The notes under the pieces were generated by a model. That model made no database searches, was not told the origin of the DNA, and saw nothing but the letters and a program-made list of their open reading frames with translations. Below, piece by piece: positions 41,468 through 50,880 of a stretch of 64,000 bases of DNA. Position 1 is the first letter of the stretch; each line of letters begins with the position of its first letter. Made by a program: the position numbers and the translations under genes. The stretch is from Aquibaculum arenosum (GTDB lineage Bacteria; Pseudomonadota; Alphaproteobacteria; Kiloniellales; DSM-21159), in contig NZ_JARHUD010000007.1 in NCBI RefSeq assembly GCF_029222965.1, positions 62,001 to 126,000 of the forward strand, written 5' to 3'.

Positions 41468-43174
41468 TCAGGCGGCGATCAGTTCGAAGCGGTCGACGTC
41501 GACCAGGCCGCGGTCGGTGATCTTGAGATGCGGGATGACCGGCAAGGCCAGGAAGGCCATCTGGATGAAGGGGTCGGGCAGGGGGCAGCCCATGGCCTGC
41601 GTCGCCGCCTGCAGCGGCTTCAGTGCTGCGGCCACCTCGGCGAAGGGGCGGTCCGACATGAGGCCGGCCACCGGAAGCGGCAGCTCGGCCAGCACCTTTC
41701 CGTCGCGCACGGCCACGAAGCCGCCGCCCAGTTCGATCAGACGGTTGACCGCCACGGCCATGTCGCGCGTAGAGGCGCCGATCACGGTGACGTTGTGGCT
41801 GTCGTGGCCGACGCTGGCGGCGAGCGCGCCCTCGCGGAAGCCGAAGCCCTTTACGAAGCCGCGGCCGATGTTGCCGCTGTGGCGGTGACGCTCCACCACC
41901 GCAACCCGCAGCACGTCCTGCTCGGGATCGGGCAGGCGCAGGCCGCCGCGCTCCGGCAGCGCCAGGTCGAGGCGCTCAGTCACCAGGGAGAGCGGGATGA
42001 TGCCGATAACCGGCTGCGGCAGGCCGACGGGCACGTCGAAGGCCTCGGCGGTCACGGGCGCGAGCTTCATGGAGCCGTAGCCCACGGGCGCGATGCCCGG
42101 GTCCTCGGCCAGCAGCGCCTCGTCCACCGGCCGGCCGGCGGCGATTACCCGGCTGACCGCGCAGGTCTCCAGGTCGTCCAGCAGCACCAGGTCGGCGCGC
42201 TGTCCTGGTGCCACCATGCCCCGGTCGGCAAGGCCGAAGTGGCGCGCGGCGGCCCAGGAGACACAGCGGTAGACGTCGAGCGCCGGCGCGCCCAGAGCGA
42301 TGGCGCGGCGGATGAGGTAGTCCAGGTGCCCTTCGCGCTCGATATCCAGCGGGTTGCGGTCGTCGGTGCAAAAGGCCAGGAAGGGCCAGGTGCGTTCGGT
42401 CAGGAGCGGGATCAGGGTGTCGAGGTTCTTGGCAACGCTGCCCTCGCGCAGCAGCACCTGCAGGCCGCGCGACAGCTTCTCTTCGGCCTCGGCCAGGCTG
42501 CTGCTTTCATGGCAGTTGCGGATGCCGCAGGCGGCATAGGCGCAGAGGTCGCGCCCGCTCACCATGGGAGCGTGGCCGTCGATATGCCGACCCTCGAAGG
42601 CCGCCAGCTTGTCCAGCACGCCCGGGTCCTTCGCCAGCAGGCCGGGGAAGTTCATCATCTCCGCCAGGCCCAGGCTGCGTGGGTGATCGCGCCAGCGCGA
42701 AAGCTCCTGCGCCGTCAGGGCTGCGCCGCTGGTCTCCAGGTGCGTCGCCGGCACGCAGCTCGAAAGCTGCACGAAGAGGTCCAGCGGGATCTTGCCCGCG
42801 ACCTGCAGGAAGTACTCCAGCCCCTCCGCGCCCAGCACGTTGCTGATCTCGTGCGGGTCGCAGATCGCCGTGGTGGTGCCGCGCGGCAGCACGCAGCGGC
42901 CGAACTCCACCGGTGTCACCATCGAACTTTCGACGTGGACGTGGGTGTCGATGAAGCCGGGCACCACGATCCGGCCGCGCGCATCGCTCTCGCAGGTGCC
43001 GCGGTAGTCCGGCCCGACGCCGACGATGGTGTCGCCGCAAATGGCGAGGTCGCCGGTCTCCAGCACGCCGCGCGCCACATCCAGATAGCGCCCGCCCTTG
43101 ACCACGAGATCGGCCGCAGCCGCGCCGCGCGCCTGGTCAATGCGCCGGGCCAAAATTTCCTGATAACCGGTCAT
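41468..43174 (-). CDS. ade: Adenine deaminase
   Basis: A 568-residue binuclear-metal amidohydrolase that converts adenine to hypoxanthine and ammonia. The metal motif VPGFIDTHVHVESSMVTP is near residue 72, ICDPHEISNVLG follows, ISGRDLCAYAACG-like segments carry further ligands, and the C-terminal domain contains ASVGHDSHNVTVIG. Length and domain order match E. coli-type Ade. It precedes the alpha/beta hydrolase on the minus strand. A purine-salvage role is firm. Confidence 0.95.
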   Translation of the reverse strand: MTGYQEILARRIDQARGAAAADLVVKGGRYLDVARGVLETGDLAICGDTIVGVGPDYRGTCESDARGRIVVPGFIDTHVHVESSMVTPVEFGRCVLPRGTTTAICDPHEISNVLGAEGLEYFLQVAGKIPLDLFVQLSSCVPATHLETSGAALTAQELSRWRDHPRSLGLAEMMNFPGLLAKDPGVLDKLAAFEGRHIDGHAPMVSGRDLCAYAACGIRNCHESSSLAEAEEKLSRGLQVLLREGSVAKNLDTLIPLLTERTWPFLAFCTDDRNPLDIEREGHLDYLIRRAIALGAPALDVYRCVSWAAARHFGLADRGMVAPGQRADLVLLDDLETCAVSRVIAAGRPVDEALLAEDPGIAPVGYGSMKLAPVTAEAFDVPVGLPQPVIGIIPLSLVTERLDLALPERGGLRLPDPEQDVLRVAVVERHRHSGNIGRGFVKGFGFREGALAASVGHDSHNVTVIGASTRDMAVAVNRLIELGGGFVAVRDGKVLAELPLPVAGLMSDRPFAEVAAALKPLQAATQAMGCPLPDPFIQMAFLALPVIPHLKITDRGLVDVDRFELIAA

Positions 43175-43287
43175 GCCGGACTTCCTCGTCTGTGTTGCCC
43201 CAGTCTAATCCGCGCACGGCGGGAGTGAAACCGGCCGTGCGTTTCCTGCGCGGTTACGACGCCATCCCTCACTGTCTCTCCACCCAG

Positions 43288-43377
43288 CACTGCGAGCGAC
43301 CGCAGGGAGCGCGGCAGTCCAGGGCGGCTGACCTGTGGCCCTGGATCGCCGCGTCGGCTCGCCTCCTCGCAATGACC
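43288..43377. repeat. MITE-like palindromic repeat, degenerate
   Basis: The segment starts CACTGCGAGCGACCGCAGGG and ends CTCCTCGCAATGACC; the inner parts GGCAGTCCAGGG and CCCTGGATCGCC are complementary. The edge pair (C)A(C/T)TGCGAG...CTCGCAATG is the pattern of a widespread palindromic repeat in alphaproteobacteria that reads CATTGCGAGCGAAGCGAAG at one end. It looks like a mutated copy about 90 bases long and may have arrived as a mobilised non-coding element. Confidence 0.6.
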
Positions 43378-43466
43378 GGGTTGTGTGAAGGGTTTTCTCC
43401 CAAATCTACTTCCGTGCAACGCGGTAAGCAGCTCGCGACACCGGGGCCTTGAGATGGCAACGCCAA

Positions 43467-43495
43467 TTGAAATGGATTTCGCCAATGCATATAAA
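43467..43495 (+). promoter_or_regulatory. Predicted hicA promoter, leaderless arrangement
   Basis: TTGAAA (43467-43472), a 17-base spacer, and TATAAA (43490-43495). Only five bases separate the -10 from the hicA ATG, so transcription should begin at the start codon. No Shine-Dalgarno is present. Confidence 0.7.
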
Positions 43496-43500
43496 TACAC

Positions 43501-43689
43501 ATGCGAAGCGGTGAGGTCATAAAGCGCCTTGAGGCGGATGGCTGGTATGAGGTGCGACAACGCGGCAGCCACAAGCAGTTCAAGCACCCGGTAAAGCAGG
43601 GACTTGTCACAGTTCCCCATCCACAGCGGGATATGCCGTTCGGCACGCTGCGCTCCATAGAAAGACAGGCGGGGCTGAAGCTCCGGTAA
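43501..43689 (+). CDS. hicA: HicA-family mRNA interferase toxin
   Basis: A 62-residue toxin with a double-stranded-RNA-binding-like fold. MRSGEVIKRLEADGWYEVRQ begins the fold and the catalytic His is in RGSHKQFKHP; PFGTLRSIERQAGLK closes it. HicA cleaves mRNA and is neutralised by HicB, encoded four bases downstream. Length and order (toxin first) are normal. Translation seems to depend on a leaderless transcript. Confidence 0.92.
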   Translation: MRSGEVIKRLEADGWYEVRQRGSHKQFKHPVKQGLVTVPHPQRDMPFGTLRSIERQAGLKLR

Positions 43690-43693
43690 CGAC

Positions 43694-44101
43694 ATGCGCT
43701 ATTACATCGCCCTGATCCACAAGGAAGCCGACAGCGACTTCGGCGTTTCCTTCCCGGACCTCCCCGGCTGCGTTACCGCGGGCCGGGACCTGGCCGAGGC
43801 GCGGGCCATGGCTGAGGAAGCCCTGGCGCTGCATGTGGAAGGGCTCGCGGCTGACGGTGAGCCCGTGCCGGAGCCCTCGGAGCTGGACCGGGTGATGACG
43901 GACCCCGAGAACCGCGAGGGCGTTGCAGTGCTGGTGCCGGCGCCGGAGGTGCGTATGCGCGCCGTGAGGGTCAACGTCACCTTCCCGGAGGACCTTCTGG
44001 CCTCCATTGATGCCTATGCGAGCCGCCACGGCTTCAATCGTTCGGGCTTTCTTGCCAAGGCGGCACGGGAGATGATGAGCGACCGGCGGGATGGCCGCTG
44101 A
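43694..44101 (+). CDS. hicB: HicB-family antitoxin
   Basis: A 135-residue antitoxin. The N-terminal RNase-H-like domain reads YYIALIHKEADSDFGVSFPD then LPGCVTAGRDLAEARAMAEE, typical of HicB; the C-terminal ~45 residues (VRVNVTFPEDLLASIDAYAS then RHGFNRSGFLAKAARE) form a ribbon-helix-helix/CopG-type DNA-binding domain used for autoregulation. It follows hicA by 4 bases. It binds and blocks HicA and represses the promoter. Confidence 0.92.
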   Translation: MRYYIALIHKEADSDFGVSFPDLPGCVTAGRDLAEARAMAEEALALHVEGLAADGEPVPEPSELDRVMTDPENREGVAVLVPAPEVRMRAVRVNVTFPEDLLASIDAYASRHGFNRSGFLAKAAREMMSDRRDGR

Positions 44102-44131
44102 GCTGCGCCGAATATCCCCGCGTTCCCTTGC

Positions 44132-44160
44132 TTGACAGTGCCGGTCAAGACTCCTTTGAT
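44132..44160 (+). promoter_or_regulatory. Predicted sigma-70 promoter of thrS
   Basis: A consensus -35 TTGACA (44132-44137), 17-base spacer and -10 TTTGAT (44155-44160). Transcription would start near 44167, leaving a leader of about 38 bases before the thrS ATG. Confidence 0.7.
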
Positions 44161-44204
44161 CCGGCTTCTTAATGGTGTCCCCAAAAGGCAGGAAAGACTA
44201 AGGC

Positions 44205-46130
44205 ATGGTTGCGATTACGTTACCGGACGGATCGGTGAAGAGCTTCGACGGGCCGGTGACGGGGCAGGAGGTCGCCGAGGCCATCGGGCCCGGGTTGGCC
44301 AAGGCCGCGCTGGCGATGAAGGTCGAGGGCGAGCTGCGCGATTTGACGCGCCCGATCGAGCAGGACGCGCGCCTGGAGATTGTGACCCGCAACCATGATG
44401 ATGCCCTGGAGCTGCTGCGCCACGACGCAGCGCACGTGCTCGCCGAGGCGGTGCAGGAACTCTATCCCGGCACGCAGGTGACCTTCGGTCCGGCGACGGC
44501 CGACGGCTTCTACTACGACTTTGCGCGCGACGAACCCTTCACGCCGGAAGACCTGGAGAAGATCGAGCGGCGCATGCACGAGATCGTCGACCGGGACGAG
44601 GCGATCAGCCGTGAGGTCTGGGAGCGCGACGATGCCATCCGCTTCTTCAACGAGATCGGCGAGAAGTACAAGGCAGAGCACATCGCCACGCTGCCGCGCG
44701 AAGAGGTGATCTCCATCTATCGCCAGGGCGAGTGGCTGGACCTTTGCCGCGGGCCGCACCTGCCCTCGACCAAGAAGCTGGGGCATGCCTTCAAGCTGCT
44801 GCGGGTGTCCGGCGCCTACTGGCGCGGCGACGCCAAGAACCAGCAGCTCCAGCGCGTCTACGGCACGGCCTGGGAGGACGAGAAGCGCCTCAAGGCTCAC
44901 CTGACCATGCTGGAGGAGGCCGCCAAGCGCGACCATCGCCGCCTGGGGCGGGAAATGGATCTCTTTCATCTGCAGGAAGAGGCAGTCGGCAGCGTCTTTT
45001 GGCACCCGCGCGGTTGGACGCTCTATCGCACGGTAGAGGCCTACATGCGCCGTCGTCTGGAGGCTGGCCACTATGTCGAGGTCAAGACGCCGCAGCTCAT
45101 TGACCGCTCACTCTGGGAGGCTTCGGGCCACTGGGAGAAGTTCCGCGAGCATATGTTCATTGCTGAGAGCGAAGACCGCATCCTGGCGGTGAAGCCGATG
45201 AACTGCCCGGGGCACGTGCAGATCTTCAAGCGTGGCATCACCTCCTACCGCGACCTGCCGCTGCGCATGGCGGAGTTCGGCTCCTGCCATCGCAACGAAC
45301 CCTCCGGCGCCCTGCACGGGCTGATGCGCGTGCGCTCCTTCGTGCAGGACGACGCGCACATCTTCTGCACCGAGGACCAGATCGTCTCCGAGACCGAGCG
45401 CTTCTGCGACCTGCTGAAATCCATCTATGCCGACTTCGGCTTCACCGACGTGAAGGTGAAGTTCTCCGACCGTCCGGAAAAGCGCGCCGGCGCCGACGCC
45501 ATTTGGGACAAGGCGGAGAAGGCGCTGATCGAGGCGACCGAGGCGGCAGGGCTGGAGTACAGCCTGAACCCGGGGGAGGGGGCTTTCTATGGTCCCAAGC
45601 TGGAGTTCGTGCTGCAGGATGCCATCGGGCGCGATTGGCAGTGCGGTACGCTACAGGTGGATTTCGTGCTGCCGGAACGCCTCGATGCGAAATACATCGG
45701 TGAAGACGGGGAAAAGCACCGCCCGGTGATGCTGCACCGCGCGATCCTGGGCTCCTTCGAACGCTTCCTGGCCATCTTGGTGGAGAACTTCTCCGGTCGG
45801 TTCCCGCTCTGGCTGGCGCCGTTGCAGGTGGTGGTCTCGCCCATCACCAACGAAGCCGACGCCTATGCCGAGGAGGTGGCTGCGGCGATGGCCAAGCGGG
45901 GGCTGCGGGTTAAGACCGATCTGCGCAACGAGAAGATCAACTTCAAGGTCCGCGAGCACTCCCTTGCCAAGGTTCCGGTGATCGCTGTCGTTGGCGCGCG
46001 CGAGGCGGAACAGCGCAGCGTGACCCTGCGCCGCCTTGGTAGTAAGGCGCAGGAGACTCTTGCGCTCGACGATGCGCTCATTACACTAGAGACGGAAGCT
46101 GCGGCGCCCGACCTGCGGCCCATGGCGTAA
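44205..46130 (+). CDS. thrS: Threonyl-tRNA synthetase
   Basis: A 641-residue class II aminoacyl-tRNA synthetase. Order of parts: TGS domain (residues 1-60, [20 protein letters not shown]), the HxxxH editing/SAD domain ([19 protein letters not shown]), the catalytic core with Zn/active-site Cys in [14 protein letters not shown] and motif 2 [16 protein letters not shown], motif 3 [15 protein letters not shown], and the anticodon-binding domain ([20 protein letters not shown]). Length is standard. It has its own promoter and is followed by infC, a frequent pairing. Confidence 0.98.
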   Translation: MVAITLPDGSVKSFDGPVTGQEVAEAIGPGLAKAALAMKVEGELRDLTRPIEQDARLEIVTRNHDDALELLRHDAAHVLAEAVQELYPGTQVTFGPATADGFYYDFARDEPFTPEDLEKIERRMHEIVDRDEAISREVWERDDAIRFFNEIGEKYKAEHIATLPREEVISIYRQGEWLDLCRGPHLPSTKKLGHAFKLLRVSGAYWRGDAKNQQLQRVYGTAWEDEKRLKAHLTMLEEAAKRDHRRLGREMDLFHLQEEAVGSVFWHPRGWTLYRTVEAYMRRRLEAGHYVEVKTPQLIDRSLWEASGHWEKFREHMFIAESEDRILAVKPMNCPGHVQIFKRGITSYRDLPLRMAEFGSCHRNEPSGALHGLMRVRSFVQDDAHIFCTEDQIVSETERFCDLLKSIYADFGFTDVKVKFSDRPEKRAGADAIWDKAEKALIEATEAAGLEYSLNPGEGAFYGPKLEFVLQDAIGRDWQCGTLQVDFVLPERLDAKYIGEDGEKHRPVMLHRAILGSFERFLAILVENFSGRFPLWLAPLQVVVSPITNEADAYAEEVAAAMAKRGLRVKTDLRNEKINFKVREHSLAKVPVIAVVGAREAEQRSVTLRRLGSKAQETLALDDALITLETEAAAPDLRPMA

Positions 46131-46217
46131 CCCTTTTCTTGCCGAACAATGGCTGGGTTGCGCTCTTGGCTGTTGGGGGTTTCGCAGCCGGTCAATGCAA
46201 TTTGAGGAGATGCTTCC

Positions 46218-46754
46218 ATAGCCAGACCACCAATGGACGCCGCGCCTTCCCGCGAAGGACCGCGCGTCAACGATCAGATTCGCATCCCGAAGGTGCGGCT
46301 GATCGACGAGACCGGAGAGAATGTGGGTGTTGTCGCAACGCGCGATGCGCTGTTGCGAGCGGAAGACGCTGGATTGGACTTGGTCGAGATTTCGCCCATG
46401 GCCGACCCGCCCGTGTGCAAGATCCTCGACTACGGCAAGTTCAAGTACGAGGCACAGAAGCGGGCCAATGAAGCCCGAAAGAAACAGAAGGTCATCGAGG
46501 TCAAGGAGATCAAGATGCGCCCGAACATCGACCAGCACGATTACCAGGTGAAGATGCGGTCGGTGGCGAAGTTTCTAGAGGAGGGCGACAAGGTCAAGGT
46601 CACCATGCGCTTCCGCGGCCGTGAAATGGCGCATCAGGAACTGGGCCTGGCTCTGCTCAATCGTGTGCGCGACGAGGTCGGCGAGGCTGCAAAGGTCGAG
46701 CAGACCCCCAAGATGGAAGGTCGCCAGATGACCATGGTCATGGCACCGCGTTGA
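46218..46754 (+). CDS. infC: Translation initiation factor IF-3, probable AUA start
   Basis: A 178-residue factor that controls start-codon selection and keeps the ribosomal subunits apart. The N-domain is [20 protein letters not shown] with [20 protein letters not shown]; the C-domain includes [20 protein letters not shown] and [20 protein letters not shown]. The first in-frame ATG (46233) has no ribosome-binding site, whereas GAGGAG (46204-46209) lies eight bases before an in-frame ATA (46218) that would give [16 protein letters not shown], matching IF-3 N-termini in related bacteria. Use of a rare start codon is known for infC (AUU in E. coli), where IF-3 itself discriminates against it and so autoregulates. 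Confidence 0.93.
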   Translation: MARPPMDAAPSREGPRVNDQIRIPKVRLIDETGENVGVVATRDALLRAEDAGLDLVEISPMADPPVCKILDYGKFKYEAQKRANEARKKQKVIEVKEIKMRPNIDQHDYQVKMRSVAKFLEEGDKVKVTMRFRGREMAHQELGLALLNRVRDEVGEAAKVEQTPKMEGRQMTMVMAPR

Positions 46755-46804
46755 GCTTCCGGGCGCGGTCGCGTGCGGTGCCGTGCCCCCCACACTAATA
46801 GTCT

Positions 46805-46843
46805 CCGGTCTGCTGAACCTTGAAGAAGGGATCAGCAGACCGG
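46805..46843 (+). terminator. 12-bp hairpin after infC
   Basis: CCGGTCTGCTGA (46805-46816) and TCAGCAGACCGG (46832-46843) are perfect complements, with a 15-base loop. It begins 50 bases after infC in the gap before the convergent ATP12 gene. A T-tract is absent (TTGGATT follows). Confidence 0.55.
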
Positions 46844-46954
46844 TTGGATTGCCCGCATCACCTTGACCGCGAGCACGGCTCACGGACCCTGGCAGATGCC
46901 ACCACCATCATCTGATACCCCAAAAGTCCAGACAAGCATCAGCGCTGGTTGATG

Positions 46955-47665
46955 CTACTGTCGCAGAAGCGCGAGGAACCGCTCGCAGTCTGCCAGCTCT
47001 TGCTGCAGCGCATCCCGAAGCGCTTTGGCTTCTGCGTCTTCTCCCCAGTGTTCCAGTTCGTAAGTTTGATCGAGTTCTGCCGCATCGAAGGCGGCCGCAG
47101 CATCGATGTGCGCGTGGCTGACGGCCAGACCGATGACCAGAGACCCGCTCAGGCGCACCACGGCTGCCAAGGCAGCGAGCGCAAAATCATCGTGTCGCTC
47201 GATCGTCCGCCGCAGCGCACGCAACGAGGCGCCGTCTTGTTCGATGGCATAGATCCCGCTGGTAACCGCCAGGGGCGCGTCGAAGGTCAAGGCTGCCCAG
47301 TCCAGCAAGGGCTGCCAGCTGTCGCGTTGACGGCAGACCAGTGATTCCGGGTGCTCGGCGCGATAGCAGAGCAGGTCCGTCTGGGCGAACTCGGCCAGCT
47401 CCTCCGTGATCTGAGATCGCTGACCGGCGACGAGATCGATGGCGGTGAAGGAAAGGGAGGTCAGCGGCATCCGGCCGGCGTCAATACGTTCGCCCTGCGC
47501 CTGCCACTCCTCTGCCACCGCCTGGGCGAGGGCGGCGGTGGGCAGAAGGAAAGGTGCCTTGGCCGGGGTCTTCACCGGCCGACCATCAAGCTCTACCAGC
47601 CACCCGTCCCGGGTCTTGCTTGCCGTTGCGTGCTTGTAGAAGCGTTTGGTCTTTGTTTGCTGCAT
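46955..47665 (-). CDS. ATP12-family F1-ATPase assembly chaperone
   Basis: A 236-residue chaperone that binds the F1 alpha subunit before assembly with beta, as in mitochondria. KRFYKHATASKTRDGWLVEL and DGRPVKTPAKAPFLLPTAAL open the conserved domain, followed by AVAEEWQAQGERIDAGRMPL, TDLLCYRAEHPESLVCRQRD and the C-terminal AAAFDAAELDQTYELEHWGED. This family is nearly restricted to alphaproteobacteria and mitochondria. It follows the AsmA-like gene by five bases on the minus strand. Confidence 0.92.
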   Translation of the reverse strand: MQQTKTKRFYKHATASKTRDGWLVELDGRPVKTPAKAPFLLPTAALAQAVAEEWQAQGERIDAGRMPLTSLSFTAIDLVAGQRSQITEELAEFAQTDLLCYRAEHPESLVCRQRDSWQPLLDWAALTFDAPLAVTSGIYAIEQDGASLRALRRTIERHDDFALAALAAVVRLSGSLVIGLAVSHAHIDAAAAFDAAELDQTYELEHWGEDAEAKALRDALQQELADCERFLALLRQ

Positions 47666-47670
47666 TCTGT

Positions 47671-49974
47671 TCAGTCCCCGAAGAGTCCGCGCAGCTGGCG
47701 GCCGATTTCATCGCCTGCCCCCTCTAGATCCTCAGGCAAGTTCTCCTGCAACTGGCGGCCCAAATCCTCGATCTGCTGTTGCGGCGCAGAGGTTTCAGCG
47801 GGTTCCGCCCCCTCGGCTTCCAGCGCGACCGCACAGGGGTTCTCGCTCTCGGCTTCGGTTTCGCTCATGCCCAGCATGGCAGAGAGCGCTGCCGGCGGCG
47901 CGACCGCGATTCCCGCCATTTCGGCCGCCCGCTGTGCGGTGCCCAGCGGATCGGGCGCAAAGCGCGGCTCTTTGAGGGTCCCGCGTACATTGAAAGGTAT
48001 GGCGAGACTCACGAGTGCCGGCACCCGCGAAGAGGTGTCGAAGTGCATGTCCAGCGATTCATCGCGGAGATCCACCCGTCCACTGCCGGCCAGCGAGAAG
48101 GTGCTGGTGTCGATCAGCGCGGCGCGGTTGGTGGCCACCCCATCCTCGAAGGTGATCTGGCTGATCACGCAATGGAGCGAGGTGGTGTCCTGTTCGCCGA
48201 ACAGCGGGTTCATGATCTCATTCAGGCCGGAGCCCACGATCGCCAGCAGCCGGTTGGAGATCACACCTTCACCCACTTCCAACTCGCTCTCGCCGTTGAG
48301 CGAAGAGGCAAGCGCGCGCGGGCTGTTGCCGCGCCCGGCGAGGTCGATGCGCGCATCAAGCCGGCCCTGCATGGCGTCGCTGATTTCCCGTTCGCTCATC
48401 AAGCGCCCTAGGTTCAGGCCGCTCAGCGTGAGGTCGCTCACCAGTGCCGGCGGCTGCTGGCTGGCGTCTAGGCGCAGCAGTCCCGAGAGCTGCCCCTCGT
48501 AGAAGGAGAGATTGCGCGGCTCAAGGGTGAGGTCACCGGCTGAGAGGCGCGCCAGAACGTCGATCGACTCGAGCTCCAGTTCATCCGGCAGGCGCAGACG
48601 GTCCACCTGCAGTTCCACCTCGCCATCGAGCGTACGCAGCGCGTCCAGTGGCAAGGGCGTATCGGGAATGACGAAAGGGGAATCCTCGCCGCCGCCGCTG
48701 CTGCCCTCGCTCCCGCCTTCTTCGCTGCCCTCGGGCATCAGGGCCGTGAGATCGAGAAAGTCTGAAGCGATGCGGGCGTTCAGGCGCGGCCGCTCCCCGC
48801 CCAGACTAAGTTCAACCTGACCGGTTAGGGCGTTCTCGCCGACTTGGGCCGATAGATCGGAAAGCGTGACACCGTCGGGAGCGGCGATCAACGCCGTGTC
48901 CAGCATCCAGGCGCCAAGCGGCGGTGCTTCGGCGCCTCCCAGAGCGGCCAATGCTTCCAGCGCCGGCCCTTCGCCACGGAGACGAGCTTCGACCCGCGGT
49001 ACCCCCTCGTTCAGGCCGGCCACCTGGCCGTCAGCCTGAAAACTGGACTCGGCCAGGCTGCCCTCCACGGCTTCGAAGGTCAGGACGTTCCCGCTGTAGC
49101 TGAAGCGGCCCGCGAGGCTGTAGTCCCCAATATCCGGTAGGTCCTGGCCGGCGAGACGGGACAAGGCGGGAAGGTCGCTGCCGTCCAGCGTTATCTGCAG
49201 GTCGGCGCCCGGGTTTTCGTTCGGAGCGGTGAGCAGCCCCTCCACGGCAAAAGTGGTTTCGGCCAGATGGCCTTCCAGGTCGACAGGGACGTCGGCGCCC
49301 GACAGAATCATCGCAGGCGCGCCGACCTGCCCCTCGAGTTCGAAGGGCAGTTCCTGGTACGCGCCCGAGATCTGCAGGTTGAGCTGATTTTCGGTCTCGC
49401 TGAGCTGCGCTTCCTGGATGGACAATGCGAGGCTTTCGCCGCTGCGGCCGTCGCGCCAGGTCACGCGCGCATTCTCGATGGTCACCGCTTCCAGGCGCGG
49501 AAGCTGCGGTTCGCCTTGCGTCCCGTCATCGGAGGCAGGTTCAGCAGGCTGTTCCTCGCCCTCGGTCGTGTCCTGGCCGAAGTCCCAGTTGGCGCGCCCT
49601 TCGGCATCGGTTTCCAGTAGGATGTCGGCATCCACCAGAACAAAGCGCTGCACTTCGATTTCGCTTTGCAGCAGGGGTAGGAGAGCGACCTGCACCTCCA
49701 GCCGCTCGGCGCGCGCCATATCCTCGGCGCTGCCGTCCGGCGCATTGGCGAAACGGATGCCCTCGAGGCGGATGGCAGGCGTGAGTGAAAGTGCGATGTC
49801 GATCGGACCTTCGATCCGCAGCTCGCGGCCCGTCGCCTTCTGGACTTCGTTCTCGGCAAGGCGCCGGATCTCCTCGAAGTCCTGACTTGTCAGGATGATG
49901 TATCCCACCACCAGAACCGCCACGGGAATGGCGATGACCAGGAGCAGCGCCCATTTGATCCAGCCGAGTTTCAT
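47671..49974 (-). CDS. AsmA-family protein
   Basis: A 767-residue envelope protein with one N-terminal membrane helix (residues ~6-30, WALLLVIAIPVAVLVVGYII) and a long periplasmic part rich in beta repeats, like AsmA/YhjG and related bridge proteins thought to transport lipids or tune outer-membrane assembly. The AsmA start region ATGRELRIEGPIDIALSLTP and the C-terminal AsmA_2-type domain (GSGRVDLRDESLDMHFDTSS near residue 635) are visible. A Glu/Gln-rich acidic tail follows. Its start overlaps the stop of the HAD gene by four bases. Confidence 0.88.
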   Translation of the reverse strand: MKLGWIKWALLLVIAIPVAVLVVGYIILTSQDFEEIRRLAENEVQKATGRELRIEGPIDIALSLTPAIRLEGIRFANAPDGSAEDMARAERLEVQVALLPLLQSEIEVQRFVLVDADILLETDAEGRANWDFGQDTTEGEEQPAEPASDDGTQGEPQLPRLEAVTIENARVTWRDGRSGESLALSIQEAQLSETENQLNLQISGAYQELPFELEGQVGAPAMILSGADVPVDLEGHLAETTFAVEGLLTAPNENPGADLQITLDGSDLPALSRLAGQDLPDIGDYSLAGRFSYSGNVLTFEAVEGSLAESSFQADGQVAGLNEGVPRVEARLRGEGPALEALAALGGAEAPPLGAWMLDTALIAAPDGVTLSDLSAQVGENALTGQVELSLGGERPRLNARIASDFLDLTALMPEGSEEGGSEGSSGGGEDSPFVIPDTPLPLDALRTLDGEVELQVDRLRLPDELELESIDVLARLSAGDLTLEPRNLSFYEGQLSGLLRLDASQQPPALVSDLTLSGLNLGRLMSEREISDAMQGRLDARIDLAGRGNSPRALASSLNGESELEVGEGVISNRLLAIVGSGLNEIMNPLFGEQDTTSLHCVISQITFEDGVATNRAALIDTSTFSLAGSGRVDLRDESLDMHFDTSSRVPALVSLAIPFNVRGTLKEPRFAPDPLGTAQRAAEMAGIAVAPPAALSAMLGMSETEAESENPCAVALEAEGAEPAETSAPQQQIEDLGRQLQENLPEDLEGAGDEIGRQLRGLFGD

Positions 49975-50696
49975 GTGCTCGTCTCCTGCAGCCCCGCCAG
50001 TGCGTCCGGCAGGCGGGTGAAATCCTCAACGATGCCGCGCGCACCGGCCGCGCGCAGCTCTTCCGGCGCATGATAGCCCCAGCCCACCCCGAGCGACGAG
50101 ATGCGGGCATTGCAAGCCATCTCGATGTCATAGGTGGTGTCACCGATGAGCACCGCATCCTGTGGCTGGAAACCGGTCTCTGCCAGGGCGCGCAGCACCA
50201 TTCCGGGATGTGGTTTGCTGGGCGAATGCTCCGGGGTCTGGAGCGTGATGAACCGGTCGGACAGGGCGTGTTTCTCTAGTGCCGCGTGCAGACCACGAAG
50301 GTTTTTTCCCGTCGCGATGCCGAGGCAGACGTCCGGCTGATCGAGTTGCAGCAGGGTCTCACGGGCGCCGGGAAACAGCTCCTCGCAATAGTCCGGATGC
50401 TGGCGCCAAGCGAAGAAGGCCTCACGATAGGCGGAGGTTACAGGGGCGGTGCGACTTTGCAGGGCTTCGCCCAGCAGCTTGCCCACCGCCAGTTCGAGCG
50501 ACAGTCCGACCACCCGGCGCACCTCTGCCAGCGTTGGCGGAGGCAGGCCTTCCGTTGCGAAGGCCTGGGCCATGCAGCGGTGGATGTTCGCCTGGCTGTC
50601 CACCAGCGTGCCGTCAAAATCGAACAGAATTAGCTTGAAGGACAGTCGGCCCTTGGAAGCAGCATTACTCAAGGCGAGTTTCCTTTGCCCAGGCAT
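49971..50696 (-). CDS. HAD-family hydrolase (phosphoglycolate phosphatase-like)
   Basis: A 241-residue HAD phosphatase of the Gph subfamily. Motif I is ILFDFDGTLVDSQ near residue 22, where the two Asp are nucleophile and acid/base; motif II Thr is in LGIATGKNLRG; motif III Lys is in TPEHSPSKPHPGMVL; motif IV is VLIGDTTYDIEMACNA. The cap domain lies between motifs I and II. A TTG at codon 9 with AGGAAA upstream is a plausible alternative start. It leads a HAD-asmA-atp12 operon. Precise substrate unknown. Confidence 0.87.
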   Translation of the reverse strand: MPGQRKLALSNAASKGRLSFKLILFDFDGTLVDSQANIHRCMAQAFATEGLPPPTLAEVRRVVGLSLELAVGKLLGEALQSRTAPVTSAYREAFFAWRQHPDYCEELFPGARETLLQLDQPDVCLGIATGKNLRGLHAALEKHALSDRFITLQTPEHSPSKPHPGMVLRALAETGFQPQDAVLIGDTTYDIEMACNARISSLGVGWGYHAPEELRAAGARGIVEDFTRLPDALAGLQETST

Positions 50697-50880
50697 GCCC
50701 GTTGGTGGCCCGGCGAGCCCAGATCGTCAAGGCCTGGGGTGTCTTGCGGGAGCCCTGTCAAATGTGTCGAAAACCGGCGTGGCACACATCCTGGCTGCCC
50801 CGGGGTTGCCCCAATCCGATGTTTGCATGATGCTTCTGCGGCCCGATCAGCGGGCCGATGGCGAGAAATCAGATCTGTTG

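Larger units (their letters stand above)
43175..43500. other. Intergenic region between ade and hicA
   Basis: About 325 bases without a gene. It contains a degenerate palindromic repeat (43288-43377) and the hicA promoter (43467-43495). Short frames in it are not supported by ribosome-binding sites. Confidence 0.6.

Noticed and set aside
41528-43228. 566-codon plus-strand frame opposite adenine deaminase
   Set aside because: Adenine deaminase is certain by its motifs; the opposite frame is a composition shadow.
50449-50880. N-terminal extension of the OmpA-like gene
   Set aside because: This part is antisense to the HAD gene; the signal peptide begins at 50881, which fits an exported protein.
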